Below, piece after piece: positions 43,913 through 51,951 of a stretch of 64,000 nucleotides of DNA (its first letter is position 1; each line of letters starts with the position of its first letter). Location: contig CALRKY020000002.1 in assembly GCA_943368345.1 (NCBI GenBank), forward strand, positions 1 through 64,000. Reading direction: 5' to 3'. The notes below the pieces were generated by a model, which was not told where the DNA came from, made no database searches, and saw only the letters and a program-made list of their open reading frames with translations. Made by a program: the position numbers and the translations under genes. The stretch comes from JADCGM01 sp943368345. GTDB lineage: Bacteria > Pseudomonadota > Alphaproteobacteria > Sphingomonadales > Sphingomonadaceae.

Positions 43913-45385
43913 ATGGACGCCCTGCTTACCACGCATCCCTTCGAAGACGACAAGCTGCATGAGGAATGCGGCGTTTTTGGTGTCTGGGGGGCAGACGGCG
44001 CTGCTGCGATGACAGCACTCGGCCTGCACGCCCTGCAGCACCGGGGTCAGGAGGCGTCGGGCATCACCAGTTTCGACGGCAAGGAATTCCACACCCACCG
44101 GGCCATGGGTCATGTCGCGGGCAATTTCGACCGTGAAGATGTGATCAGCCGCCTGCCGGGCCGCATCGCCATCGGCCACAATCGCTATGCGACAACCGGC
44201 GACGCGGCGCTCCGCAATGTCCAGCCGTTGTTCGCCGATCTGGCATCCGGGGGCTTTGCCGTCTCCCACAATGGTAATATTTCAAACGCGGCAAAGCTTC
44301 GGCGGGATCTGGTGCGGCGTGGATCGATTTTCCACTCCACCAGTGATACCGAAACCATCATTCATCTTGTGGCTACAAGTGGTTACCGGACGTTGCTCGA
44401 CCGGTTTATTGACGCCCTGAAACAGGTTGAGGGCGCCTACAGTCTGATCTGCCTGACGCCGGAGGGCATGATCGGCTGCCGCGATCCCTTGGGAATCCGG
44501 CCCCTCGTGCTCGGCCGGTTGAACGATGCCTATATCCTGGCATCGGAGACTGTGGCGCTGGATGTGGTCGGCGCGACCTTCCTCCGCTCGATCCAGCCGG
44601 GCGAGTTGGTCATCATCAATGAACGCGGCCTGCGCTCGATTCGCCCGTTCGAGTCGCAGCGCCCCCGCCCCTGCATCTTCGAACATGTATATTTCTCGCG
44701 CCCTGACAGCATCGTCGATGGGTCCAGCGTTTATGAGGTCCGCAAGCGCATCGGCCAGCAGCTCGCCATCGAATCCCCGGTAGAGGCCGACATTGTCGTC
44801 CCCGTCCCCGATTCGGGCACACCAGCTGCCATCGGCTATGCCCAGCAATCCGGCATCCCGTTCGAGCTTGGCATCATCCGCAGCCATTATGTCGGCCGGA
44901 CCTTCATCCAACCCGGCGACCAGATCCGCAATCTCGGTGTCAAGCTGAAGCACAATGCCAACCGTGCCCTCATCACCGGCAAGCGCATCGTGCTGATCGA
45001 CGATTCGATTGTTCGTGGTACCACCTCAATCAAGATCATGCAGATGCTGCAGGAGGCCGGCGCCGCCGAAGTCCATATGCGGATTGCCAGTCCGCCGACC
45101 CGGCACAGCTGCTTCTACGGCGTCGATACGCCGGAACGGGCCAAGCTGCTGGCGGCGCAAATGGATGTCGAACGGATGCGCGAATTCATCAAGGTCGACA
45201 GTCTCGCCTTCATTTCCATCGACGGTCTCTACCGGGCGCTCGGCAATGACGCCCGCGATGATGCCGCGCCGCAGAATTGCGATGCCTGTTTCACCGGTGA
45301 CTACCCGACCCGCCTGACCGATCAGGAGGAACAGGAAAGCCCGGATCAACTGTCGTTGCTGGGGGAACGGGCGGTGCGGGCGTGA
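43913..45385 (+). CDS. purF: Amidophosphoribosyltransferase
   Basis: A 490-residue first enzyme of purine synthesis, forming phosphoribosylamine from PRPP and glutamine. An 18-residue propeptide precedes the N-terminal nucleophile Cys19 (EECGVFGVWG). The glutaminase part contains GIAIGHNRYATTGD, and the transferase part contains the PRPP loop VLIDDSIVRGTTS near residue 363. The ATG at 43913 gives the correct propeptide; earlier in-frame Met codons overlap hisI. It overlaps the next gene by four bases. Confidence 0.97.
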   Translation: MDALLTTHPFEDDKLHEECGVFGVWGADGAAAMTALGLHALQHRGQEASGITSFDGKEFHTHRAMGHVAGNFDREDVISRLPGRIAIGHNRYATTGDAALRNVQPLFADLASGGFAVSHNGNISNAAKLRRDLVRRGSIFHSTSDTETIIHLVATSGYRTLLDRFIDALKQVEGAYSLICLTPEGMIGCRDPLGIRPLVLGRLNDAYILASETVALDVVGATFLRSIQPGELVIINERGLRSIRPFESQRPRPCIFEHVYFSRPDSIVDGSSVYEVRKRIGQQLAIESPVEADIVVPVPDSGTPAAIGYAQQSGIPFELGIIRSHYVGRTFIQPGDQIRNLGVKLKHNANRALITGKRIVLIDDSIVRGTTSIKIMQMLQEAGAAEVHMRIASPPTRHSCFYGVDTPERAKLLAAQMDVERMREFIKVDSLAFISIDGLYRALGNDARDDAAPQNCDACFTGDYPTRLTDQEEQESPDQLSLLGERAVRA

Positions 45386-46092
45386 CGAAGTCGCTGGCGG
45401 GGCGTGTCGCCCTGGTGACCGGTGCCACCCGCGGGATTGGCGCGGCGACCGCCGAAGCGCTGGCGCTGGCTGGCGCACATGTGCTGCTGACCGGCCGGAC
45501 CGAGGGCGCATTGGAGGAAGTCGAAGCCCGCATTCATACCGCTGGTGGCACCGCCACCATCGCACCCCTGGATCTGCGCGAAACCGAACAGATTGACCGA
45601 CTGGCCCAGGCCCTGGGCAGTCGCTGGGGCAAGCTCGACATTCTGGTGCTCAACGCCGCGATCCTCGGCGATTTGATGCCGGTGTCCCACATGGTCCCGA
45701 AGGAGTTCGACAAGCTGTTCGCGCTCAACCTCGGCGCCAACCAGGCGTTGTTGCGCGCGTTTGATGGCCTGTTGCGTGCCTCCGAACATGGCCGGGTCAT
45801 CGCGCTCAGCTCCTCGGTCGCCGTCAAACCCCGGGCTTATTGGGGGGCCTATGCGGCCTCGAAGGCCGCGCTCGACACGCTGGTTGCTTGCTACGGCGAG
45901 GAGATCCGGAACATCAGTGCCACCCGGGTTGCAATCGTCGATCCGGGCGCGACCCAGACCCGGATGCGCGCCAAAGCCTTTCCCGGTGAAGATGCGGCAA
46001 CCCTCAAAGCCCCATCGGTGGTTGCGACTGCGATCCTCAGCCTGCTGGTCGACGATTTTGAAACCGGCGTCCGGATCGTCGTTCCGCGCTAG
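45382..46092 (+). CDS. SDR family NAD(P)-dependent oxidoreductase
   Basis: A 236-residue classical short-chain dehydrogenase. The cofactor loop is TGATRGIGAATA (residues 14-25), followed by LVLNAAILGD (N-A-A-x-x motif), ALSSSVAVKPR and YAASKAALD with the catalytic Tyr and Lys. The substrate is unknown. It is coupled to purF by an ATGA-type overlap and meets the def gene tail to tail (four shared bases). Confidence 0.92.
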   Translation: MTKSLAGRVALVTGATRGIGAATAEALALAGAHVLLTGRTEGALEEVEARIHTAGGTATIAPLDLRETEQIDRLAQALGSRWGKLDILVLNAAILGDLMPVSHMVPKEFDKLFALNLGANQALLRAFDGLLRASEHGRVIALSSSVAVKPRAYWGAYAASKAALDTLVACYGEEIRNISATRVAIVDPGATQTRMRAKAFPGEDAATLKAPSVVATAILSLLVDDFETGVRIVVPR

Positions 46093-46619
46093 GCTGCCCT
46101 GCTGGTCTTCCGCAGTTTCGCCAGTTTTTTGAGCAGCATGTCGCGCTTCAGTTTCGACAGATGGTCGATGAAAAGCACGCCCTCCAGATGATCCATCTCA
46201 TGCTGGAGGCAGGTCGCCAGCAGGCCGTCGATCTCTTCCTCATGGGCAACGCCATCATAGTCGAGCCATTTGGCCCGGACTCTTGCGGGGCGATCAACGT
46301 CGCCGTACATTTCCGGGACCGACAGGCAGCCTTCTGAATAGCTGGCCAGTTCGTCCGATTCCCAGACGATCTCGGGGTTGACGAAATACATCGGGTTTCG
46401 AACCGGCTTCTCATCCTCCCCTTCGCGCTGCAGGTCGATGACGAGCACGCGCTTGGCAACCCCGACCTGAATGGCGGCGAGGCCGATGCCGGGCGCATCA
46501 TACATCGTCTCCAGCATGTCATCCATCAGCGCGCGCAGCTCGTCGTCAACGCGCTCGACTGGCTGCGAAATAACCCGCAGGCGCGGATCCGGGGTTTCGA
46601 TGATGTTGAGAATGGCCAT
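46089..46619 (-). CDS. def: Peptide deformylase
   Basis: A 176-residue Fe/Zn enzyme that removes the formyl group from new proteins. Active-site motifs are GIGLAAIQVG (residues 44-53), EGCLSVP with metal ligand C98, and HEMDH with ligands H140 and H144 and catalytic E141. Its length is typical. It is downstream of recR on the same strand and close to fmt, whose product adds the formyl group that Def removes. Confidence 0.97.
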   Translation of the reverse strand: MAILNIIETPDPRLRVISQPVERVDDELRALMDDMLETMYDAPGIGLAAIQVGVAKRVLVIDLQREGEDEKPVRNPMYFVNPEIVWESDELASYSEGCLSVPEMYGDVDRPARVRAKWLDYDGVAHEEEIDGLLATCLQHEMDHLEGVLFIDHLSKLKRDMLLKKLAKLRKTSRAA

Positions 46620-46650
46620 GCGGGTCAGCTAGGTGCGGCGGTCCGGAAGG

Positions 46651-47247
46651 TCAAGTGACGGGGCGGCGAGCCCGGAGCGCCTGGGCCAAAGTGCCTTCGT
46701 CCAGATAGTCCAGTTCGCCGCCGACCGGGACACCGTGTGCCAACTGGGTGATGCGAACCGACAGCCCTTCCAGACGTTCGGCGACGAAGTGCATCGTGGT
46801 TTGCCCCTCCAGCGTCGCATTCATCGCCAGCACCACTTCTTCGATGCCGTCCGCCAAAATCCGGGCAACCAGCGATTCGATGTTCAAATCCTCCGGTCGA
46901 ACGCCGTCGAGCGCCGACAACCGACCGCCGAGCACATGATAGCGCCCCGGGAACAGGCGCGACCGGTCCAACGCCCAAAGATCGGCGACCTCCTCCACCA
47001 CACAAAGTGCTGACGCGTCCCGGCGGGAATCGGTGCAAATGCCGCACGGGTTGCGCGTGTCGACATTGCCGCAGACCGTGCAGGTCGCCATCGCCGCGTC
47101 GACCGCCTGCAATGTTGCGATCAGCGGCGTCAGCGCCGTTTCCCGGCGTTTCAGCAGGTGCAGGACAGCGCGCCGCGCCGAGCGCGGACCCAGTCCCGGC
47201 AGGCGGGCAAGCGCCTGGGTCAGCGCATCGATCTCGGGTGAAGCCAT
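46651..47247 (-). CDS. recR: Recombination protein RecR
   Basis: A 198-residue part of the RecFOR machinery that loads RecA on gapped DNA. It has the helix-hairpin-helix region LARLPGLGPRSARRAVLHLL, a C4 zinc finger (CTVCGN ... CGICTD, about residues 57-71) and a Toprim domain (LCVVEEVADLWALDRS, then VVLAMNATLEGQTTMHFV). It is divergent from fmt. No dnaX or ybaB gene is adjacent in this window, unlike in many other bacteria. Confidence 0.97.
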   Translation of the reverse strand: MASPEIDALTQALARLPGLGPRSARRAVLHLLKRRETALTPLIATLQAVDAAMATCTVCGNVDTRNPCGICTDSRRDASALCVVEEVADLWALDRSRLFPGRYHVLGGRLSALDGVRPEDLNIESLVARILADGIEEVVLAMNATLEGQTTMHFVAERLEGLSVRITQLAHGVPVGGELDYLDEGTLAQALRARRPVT

Positions 47248-47325
47248 GATGCATTTCTATGCGGATTGGGCAACGTTCGGGCAAGCGCGTTGCACAGACC
47301 GCTCCGCAGCATTAGCGGTGACGCT

Positions 47326-48222
47326 ATGCGGATTGCATTCATGGGAACCCCGGAATTTGCGGTGCCGGCGCTGGATGCGCTCGTGGCGGCTGGCCATGTG
47401 CTGGCTGCCGTTTACACCCAACCGCCCCGCCCCGCAGGTCGTGGACAGAGTTTAATGCCATCGCCCGTCCACCGTCGCGCCACGGAGCTGGGACTTGCGG
47501 TTCTCACCCCTGTCAACTTTCGGGATCCGTCGGATCGACAAGACTGGGCGGAGCTCAACCTCGATATTGCTGTGGTCGCCGCGTACGGCCTGATCCTGCC
47601 GCCGGCGGTTCTGGACGCGCCGAAGTTCGGATGCATCAACATCCACGCGTCCCTGCTGCCACGCTGGCGCGGGGCGGCCCCTATTCACCGCGCGATCCTT
47701 GCCGGGGACCGAGAGACGGGGGTCACCATCATGCAGATGGAACGCGGCCTCGACACCGGACCAATGTTGCTGTCGGGGACGACCCTGGTGGACCGCAAAT
47801 CCGCAGGAACCCTGACAGCGGAACTGGCGCACATGGGGGCCTACCTGATTGTCCAAGCACTTTCGGATAAGTCTGCCCTGTCGCCGCTTCCGCAACCGGA
47901 CACTGGTGTCACTTACGCGATCAAAATCGACAAAGCCGAAGCCCGGCTAGATTTCACGCAGCCTGCCAAGCAGGTTGAAGCCGCCATCCGCGCGTTTAAC
48001 CCCGCGCCGGGAGCCTGGATGGAACGGGGCGGCAATCGCCTGAAAATCCTGACAGCCGAGTGCGTGGAAGGGGACGGCGAAGCCGGCGCCATTCTCGATG
48101 ACCGGCTGACGATCGCCTGTTTGGCTGGCGCGATCCGACCGACGCTCGTCCAGCCCGCCGGAAAACCCGCAATGTCGATCGACGATTATCTGCGCGGTAA
48201 TCCGGTTCGTTCAGGCGTCTGA
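47326..48222 (+). CDS. fmt: Methionyl-tRNA formyltransferase
   Basis: A 298-residue enzyme that formylates initiator Met-tRNA using 10-formyltetrahydrofolate. It starts MRIAFMGTPEFAVPALDALV. Further markers are QPPRPAGRGQ, AAYGLILP and the active-site stretch HASLLPRWRGAAPIHRAI, and the C-terminal OB-like domain with AIRAFNPAPGAWME. The ATG at 47326 is the family start; an upstream in-frame Met would add an unrelated leader. It is followed by truA after three bases. Confidence 0.97.
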   Translation: MRIAFMGTPEFAVPALDALVAAGHVLAAVYTQPPRPAGRGQSLMPSPVHRRATELGLAVLTPVNFRDPSDRQDWAELNLDIAVVAAYGLILPPAVLDAPKFGCINIHASLLPRWRGAAPIHRAILAGDRETGVTIMQMERGLDTGPMLLSGTTLVDRKSAGTLTAELAHMGAYLIVQALSDKSALSPLPQPDTGVTYAIKIDKAEARLDFTQPAKQVEAAIRAFNPAPGAWMERGGNRLKILTAECVEGDGEAGAILDDRLTIACLAGAIRPTLVQPAGKPAMSIDDYLRGNPVRSGV

Positions 48223-48225
48223 CCC

Positions 48226-48975
48226 ATGCCCCGGTTCCGGTTCACCATTGAATATGACGGTCGTCCATTCGTCGGCTGGCAACGGCAACAGCAGGGCCGG
48301 TCGGTTCAGGGTGATATCGAAGCCGCAATTCTGGCCGTCACCGCGCAGAATGTCGCTGTCATCGGGGCGGGGCGAACCGACGCGGGGGTCCACGCAGCGG
48401 CAATGATTGCCCATGCCGATATCGAAACCGCGCTAACCCCCGCCCGGATGATGGCTGCGATAAATGCCAAGCTGCGACCCAGCCCAATCGCCATTCTTGA
48501 TTGCGATCTTGTGTCAACGGATTTTCATGCCCGCTTCAGTTGCGCTGGGCGAAGCTACCAGTACCGGATCATCAACCGCCGCGCGCCGCTGACCAGCGAC
48601 CTCGGCCTTGGCTGGCGGATCAGCCGACCACTCGACGACACGGCGATGCAGGCTGCTGCCCAGCGGTTGGTTGGCCTCCATGACTTCACGACCTTCCGGT
48701 CAGTCCATTGCCAATCGGCAAGCCCGGTTAAAACCCTCGCCAGCCTCGACGTGAAGCGATGTGGCAGCGAAATTTTCATCGACGCCAAAGCGAGGTCGTT
48801 CCTGCATCATCAGGTCCGTTCGATGGTGGGCTGCCTCAGCCTGGTCGGCCTTGGCAAATGGACGGTGGATGACATGCAGGCCGCTCTGGTTGCGGCAGAT
48901 CGCCGCGCACTGGGGCTCAATGCGCCGCCTGACGGACTGACGTTCATGCAGGCCGAATACGCATTGGGCGCATAA
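48226..48975 (+). CDS. truA: tRNA pseudouridine(38-40) synthase TruA
   Basis: A 249-residue enzyme that makes pseudouridine in the anticodon arm of tRNAs. The catalytic aspartate is D52 in GAGRTDAGVHA. It begins MPRFRFTIEYDGRPFVGWQRQ, with FHARFSCAGRSYQYRI and SFLHHQVRSMVGCL later, all standard. It forms an operon with fmt. Confidence 0.97.
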   Translation: MPRFRFTIEYDGRPFVGWQRQQQGRSVQGDIEAAILAVTAQNVAVIGAGRTDAGVHAAAMIAHADIETALTPARMMAAINAKLRPSPIAILDCDLVSTDFHARFSCAGRSYQYRIINRRAPLTSDLGLGWRISRPLDDTAMQAAAQRLVGLHDFTTFRSVHCQSASPVKTLASLDVKRCGSEIFIDAKARSFLHHQVRSMVGCLSLVGLGKWTVDDMQAALVAADRRALGLNAPPDGLTFMQAEYALGA

Positions 48976-49031
48976 ACCAATCTTCCCTATCCCCCGGGGG
49001 GTTGCTAAGGGCCTCGCCGGAAGGAGCCAGC

Positions 49032-49355
49032 ATGGCCGGACGCAAACGATCATCCAGCAACCGATCCTCCGGACCGAGCGGCGCGCTCGTCGTCTGGCTG
49101 GCCGTGTTGGTCATCGCCGTCGGTGCTGCGACGGTCTTTGTCTACCGGTCGGCGCTGGTCAGCCATACCGGCAGCGAAAGTCCGGCGGCAGCAGCAGCCA
49201 AGCTTGAAGCTCGGCGCCTGCAGGTGTCGGTCGGTGCCAATGATGACATGCGTGCGGCGCAGGAAGCGTTGCTGAAATCCGGAAGCGCAGCGCCGGCGGA
49301 CACGGCCGCACCTGCCGCCGCCGCATCAGGGCCGAAGGCCGAACCGGCCAAGTAG
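49032..49355 (+). CDS. Small single-helix membrane protein
   Basis: A 107-residue protein with a basic Ser/Arg-rich N-terminus, one transmembrane helix (about residues 18-39, VVWLAVLVIAVGAATVFVY) and an Ala/Pro-rich tail. It is not a recognised family. An AAGGAG ribosome binding site precedes the ATG at 49032; a longer TTG-started frame is not preferred. Its 3' end overlaps the end of the opposing protease gene by 30 bases. Confidence 0.6.
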   Translation: MAGRKRSSSNRSSGPSGALVVWLAVLVIAVGAATVFVYRSALVSHTGSESPAAAAAKLEARRLQVSVGANDDMRAAQEALLKSGSAAPADTAAPAAAASGPKAEPAK

Positions 49356-50060
49356 CGCGACGATATGCTTTGACGGGATGGCAAAGCTGATCCCGCTTGG
49401 CTCTGACAGCACTCGCTCTTTCGTGGCCTTGACGAACCCGCTGTTCAAAATCCCGATGACCTCACCGGTTTCAGCGAGATAGAGCGGACTGCCGCTGTTT
49501 CCCGGATAAGCAACCATATCGAGTTGATAGACCGGATAGCGAGGCGTCATCAGGAATGCGGCATCCAGCATCGATGAATGCGGCTCCGCACTCACGTTGG
49601 CGGTCACTGCAGCAACGGTTCCGCGCTGCGTTGCTCGGACCAACCCGAGCGCCGTCCCGATCGGAAATCCGGTAATCGCGACATCGCTCCCCTCCCCAGC
49701 CATCTGCTCCCCCGTCCGCAGGCGGAGCGGTGGCAGCGCCTTCCCTTCAATCTTCAAGAGCGCCAGATCATGGGCAGGATCGGTCCCGACAACCCGCGCC
49801 TCTCGGCGATCAACACCGGCGTCGAGCGCAATGGTGACGAAATAGGCGGTCTTGGTGTCGGCGTTCACGACATGATGGTTGGTCACCACATGCTGACCGT
49901 CGGCCACCACAAATCCTGTCCCGACCATTTGGGCTACGAGCCCGCGATTGGTCTGGACCGTGGTGATGCCGACGACCGATGGCTTAATCGTCGGCACGAT
50001 GTCGACCAACCCCGCCCCGCACAGCAGGAACATCGCGGCGAACATCAGGACCCGGCTCAC
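49326..50060 (-). CDS. Trypsin-fold serine protease at the end of the XrtA locus
   Basis: A 244-residue S1/DegP-type protease without a PDZ domain. The catalytic triad is visible: His in VVTNHHVV, Asp in PAHDLALLK and Ser in YPGNSGSPL. An N-terminal hydrophobic segment (VLMFAAMFLLCGAGL) would place it in the inner membrane or periplasm. I choose the GTG at 50060 because it overlaps the amidotransferase stop as GTGA; an ATG at 50045 or one at 50105 are alternatives, and none has a good ribosome binding site. Being last in the operon suggests a link to PEP-CTERM or polysaccharide export, but this is inference. Confidence 0.85.
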   Translation of the reverse strand: MSRVLMFAAMFLLCGAGLVDIVPTIKPSVVGITTVQTNRGLVAQMVGTGFVVADGQHVVTNHHVVNADTKTAYFVTIALDAGVDRREARVVGTDPAHDLALLKIEGKALPPLRLRTGEQMAGEGSDVAITGFPIGTALGLVRATQRGTVAAVTANVSAEPHSSMLDAAFLMTPRYPVYQLDMVAYPGNSGSPLYLAETGEVIGILNSGFVKATKERVLSEPSGISFAIPSKHIVALLGRFGLRP

Positions 50061-51949
50061 AGAAGCAACCGCGTCAGTGATTTGTCGAGCATCATCAGCT
50101 GCCACAGCAGGCGACCATTGTCGGTCTGACCGCTCCGGTGGTCCTGAACGGCCCGCCGCAGATACTGCCGGTCAAACCAGCCGGTCTCCAGCAAGGACGA
50201 GTTTGTCGCCAGCGCCTCGACTTCCTCGGCCAGCGGTCCTCTGAACCAATCAGAAATCGGGACAACAAAGCCCATTTTCGGGCGGTAGAGCAGGTGATGC
50301 GGAACATAGGGCTCCATCGCCTTTTTCAGCAGCCATTTGCCCTGTCCGCCGCTTATCCGCAGGTCAAGCGGCAAGCCGGCGGCCCATTGCACCAGGTCCT
50401 GATCGAGCAGCGGTTCCCTGGCCTCCAGCCCGACCGCCATCGACGCACGATCTGACTTGGTCAGGATGTCACCGGGCAGCCAATGCTTCATGTCGGCATA
50501 TTGGACGCGCCCCAGCTCATCACTGCACGGCGCATTTCGCATCGTGTCGAGGTAGAGCGATTCCGGTCGGTAATTGTCGGTGGCGCGTCGGAAATTGGCG
50601 GTAAACAACCCCGTGCGCACGGCATCGGAGGCCACCGAAATCGAATTGAAATAGGCCTCCCCCGAACTTCGCCCCAGCGACTCCAGGGTGGTTTTCGCCC
50701 GGAACATCTGCGGGGCCCAATCGAGTTTCGGAAAGGCCCGCCCCAAGAGTCCGAACAACGTTCGGCGCAGCGACAACGGTAGTCGTGACCGGACCCGTTC
50801 TTCCGCCATGTGCATCCGGTGTCGACGGTACCCGGCAAAGGCTTCGTCGGCCCCGTCTCCCGATAGAGCGACCGTTACGGTTTCGCGCGCCAATTGGCTG
50901 ACCCGGTACGTCGGTAGGGCCGAGGCATCGGCGAACGGTTCGTCGTAAGCCGCGACCAGAGTATCGACCAGGCTGAAATCATTGGCGCTGACGACCCGGC
51001 TGCGGTGGTTGGTCTGGTATCGGGCCGCGATCTCATCGGCGTAACTGGTCTCGTCATAGCCCGCGACATCGAACCCGATCGTGCAACTGTTGACCGGGTG
51101 ATCGGACAATCCCGCCATCATGGCGACGACAGCTGACGAATCGACTCCACCCGAAAGGAAGGCCCCAAGCGGAACATCGGAAATCATCCGGAGTTTGATG
51201 GAGTCCCGAAGTCGATCAGTTAGCTCAGCAGCAAGATCTGCGGACTTGCCGCGAATCCGGGTGGTGAAATCAATGTCCCAATACTGACTTGGTGCGGGAA
51301 GTGGTTCACCCGCCCGAAGGGTCAAATGATGACCCGCCGGAAGCTTCTTGACGCCCTGGAGAATGCACTTGCTGTCGGGAACATAGCCATAGGCGAAATA
51401 ATCTTCGACCGCCGTCGGATCGATGCTCCTCCGCAGCTCGGGATGGGCCAAAAGCGCCTTCAGTTCCGATCCGAATATCACCGATCCGTCCGGCAGCTGC
51501 GCATAGTGCAGCGGTTTGACGCCTAGCCGGTCCCGGGCAAGGAACAGGGTGCGGTTGCGTCCATCATAGATCGCCAGCGCGAACATGCCGCGGAAATGGT
51601 CGACGCAACTCTGTCCATATTCCAAATAGGCCGCCAGCATCGCCTCGGTATCGCTATTGGTGCGAAACCGATGACCGCGCGCTTGAAGGTCTTTGCGTAT
51701 TTCTCTGAAATTATAGACTTCACCATTCTGGATAATCGTGACCTGCCCGTCGGCGCCGACCATCGGCTGATCGCCGGTCACCAGATCAATGATCGCCAGC
51801 CGTTGATGTCCAAGGGCGATACCCGGCTGCTGCCAGACATCCATTCCGTCCGGGCCACGGTGGGCTATGCTCGCCAGCATTTGCCGAAGCCGCGCCTCGG
51901 AAACTGGCGCATCTGGTGACGGCCCGACTATTCCGGCAATCCCGCACAT
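50057..51949 (-). CDS. XrtA/PEP-CTERM system amidotransferase (asparagine-synthetase-like)
   Basis: A 630-residue protein with an N-terminal class II glutamine amidotransferase domain (Cys2 nucleophile in MCGIAGIVG, then QNGEVYNFREIRKDLQ) and a C-terminal ATP-pyrophosphatase domain (LSGGVDSSAVVAMMAG near residues 259-272, and the LSGDGADEAFAGYRRH segment). This architecture and its place beside exosortase A match the amidotransferase subfamily of PEP-CTERM exopolysaccharide loci. It probably amidates a sugar or peptide carboxyl group in polymer assembly. Plain asparagine synthesis is the less likely alternative. Confidence 0.92.
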   Translation of the reverse strand: MCGIAGIVGPSPDAPVSEARLRQMLASIAHRGPDGMDVWQQPGIALGHQRLAIIDLVTGDQPMVGADGQVTIIQNGEVYNFREIRKDLQARGHRFRTNSDTEAMLAAYLEYGQSCVDHFRGMFALAIYDGRNRTLFLARDRLGVKPLHYAQLPDGSVIFGSELKALLAHPELRRSIDPTAVEDYFAYGYVPDSKCILQGVKKLPAGHHLTLRAGEPLPAPSQYWDIDFTTRIRGKSADLAAELTDRLRDSIKLRMISDVPLGAFLSGGVDSSAVVAMMAGLSDHPVNSCTIGFDVAGYDETSYADEIAARYQTNHRSRVVSANDFSLVDTLVAAYDEPFADASALPTYRVSQLARETVTVALSGDGADEAFAGYRRHRMHMAEERVRSRLPLSLRRTLFGLLGRAFPKLDWAPQMFRAKTTLESLGRSSGEAYFNSISVASDAVRTGLFTANFRRATDNYRPESLYLDTMRNAPCSDELGRVQYADMKHWLPGDILTKSDRASMAVGLEAREPLLDQDLVQWAAGLPLDLRISGGQGKWLLKKAMEPYVPHHLLYRPKMGFVVPISDWFRGPLAEEVEALATNSSLLETGWFDRQYLRRAVQDHRSGQTDNGRLLWQLMMLDKSLTRLLL

Positions 51950-51951
51950 CC

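Noticed and set aside
48991..49001. CCCCCGGGGGG run after truA
   Set aside because: A palindrome without a loop or T-run; it cannot form a normal terminator hairpin.
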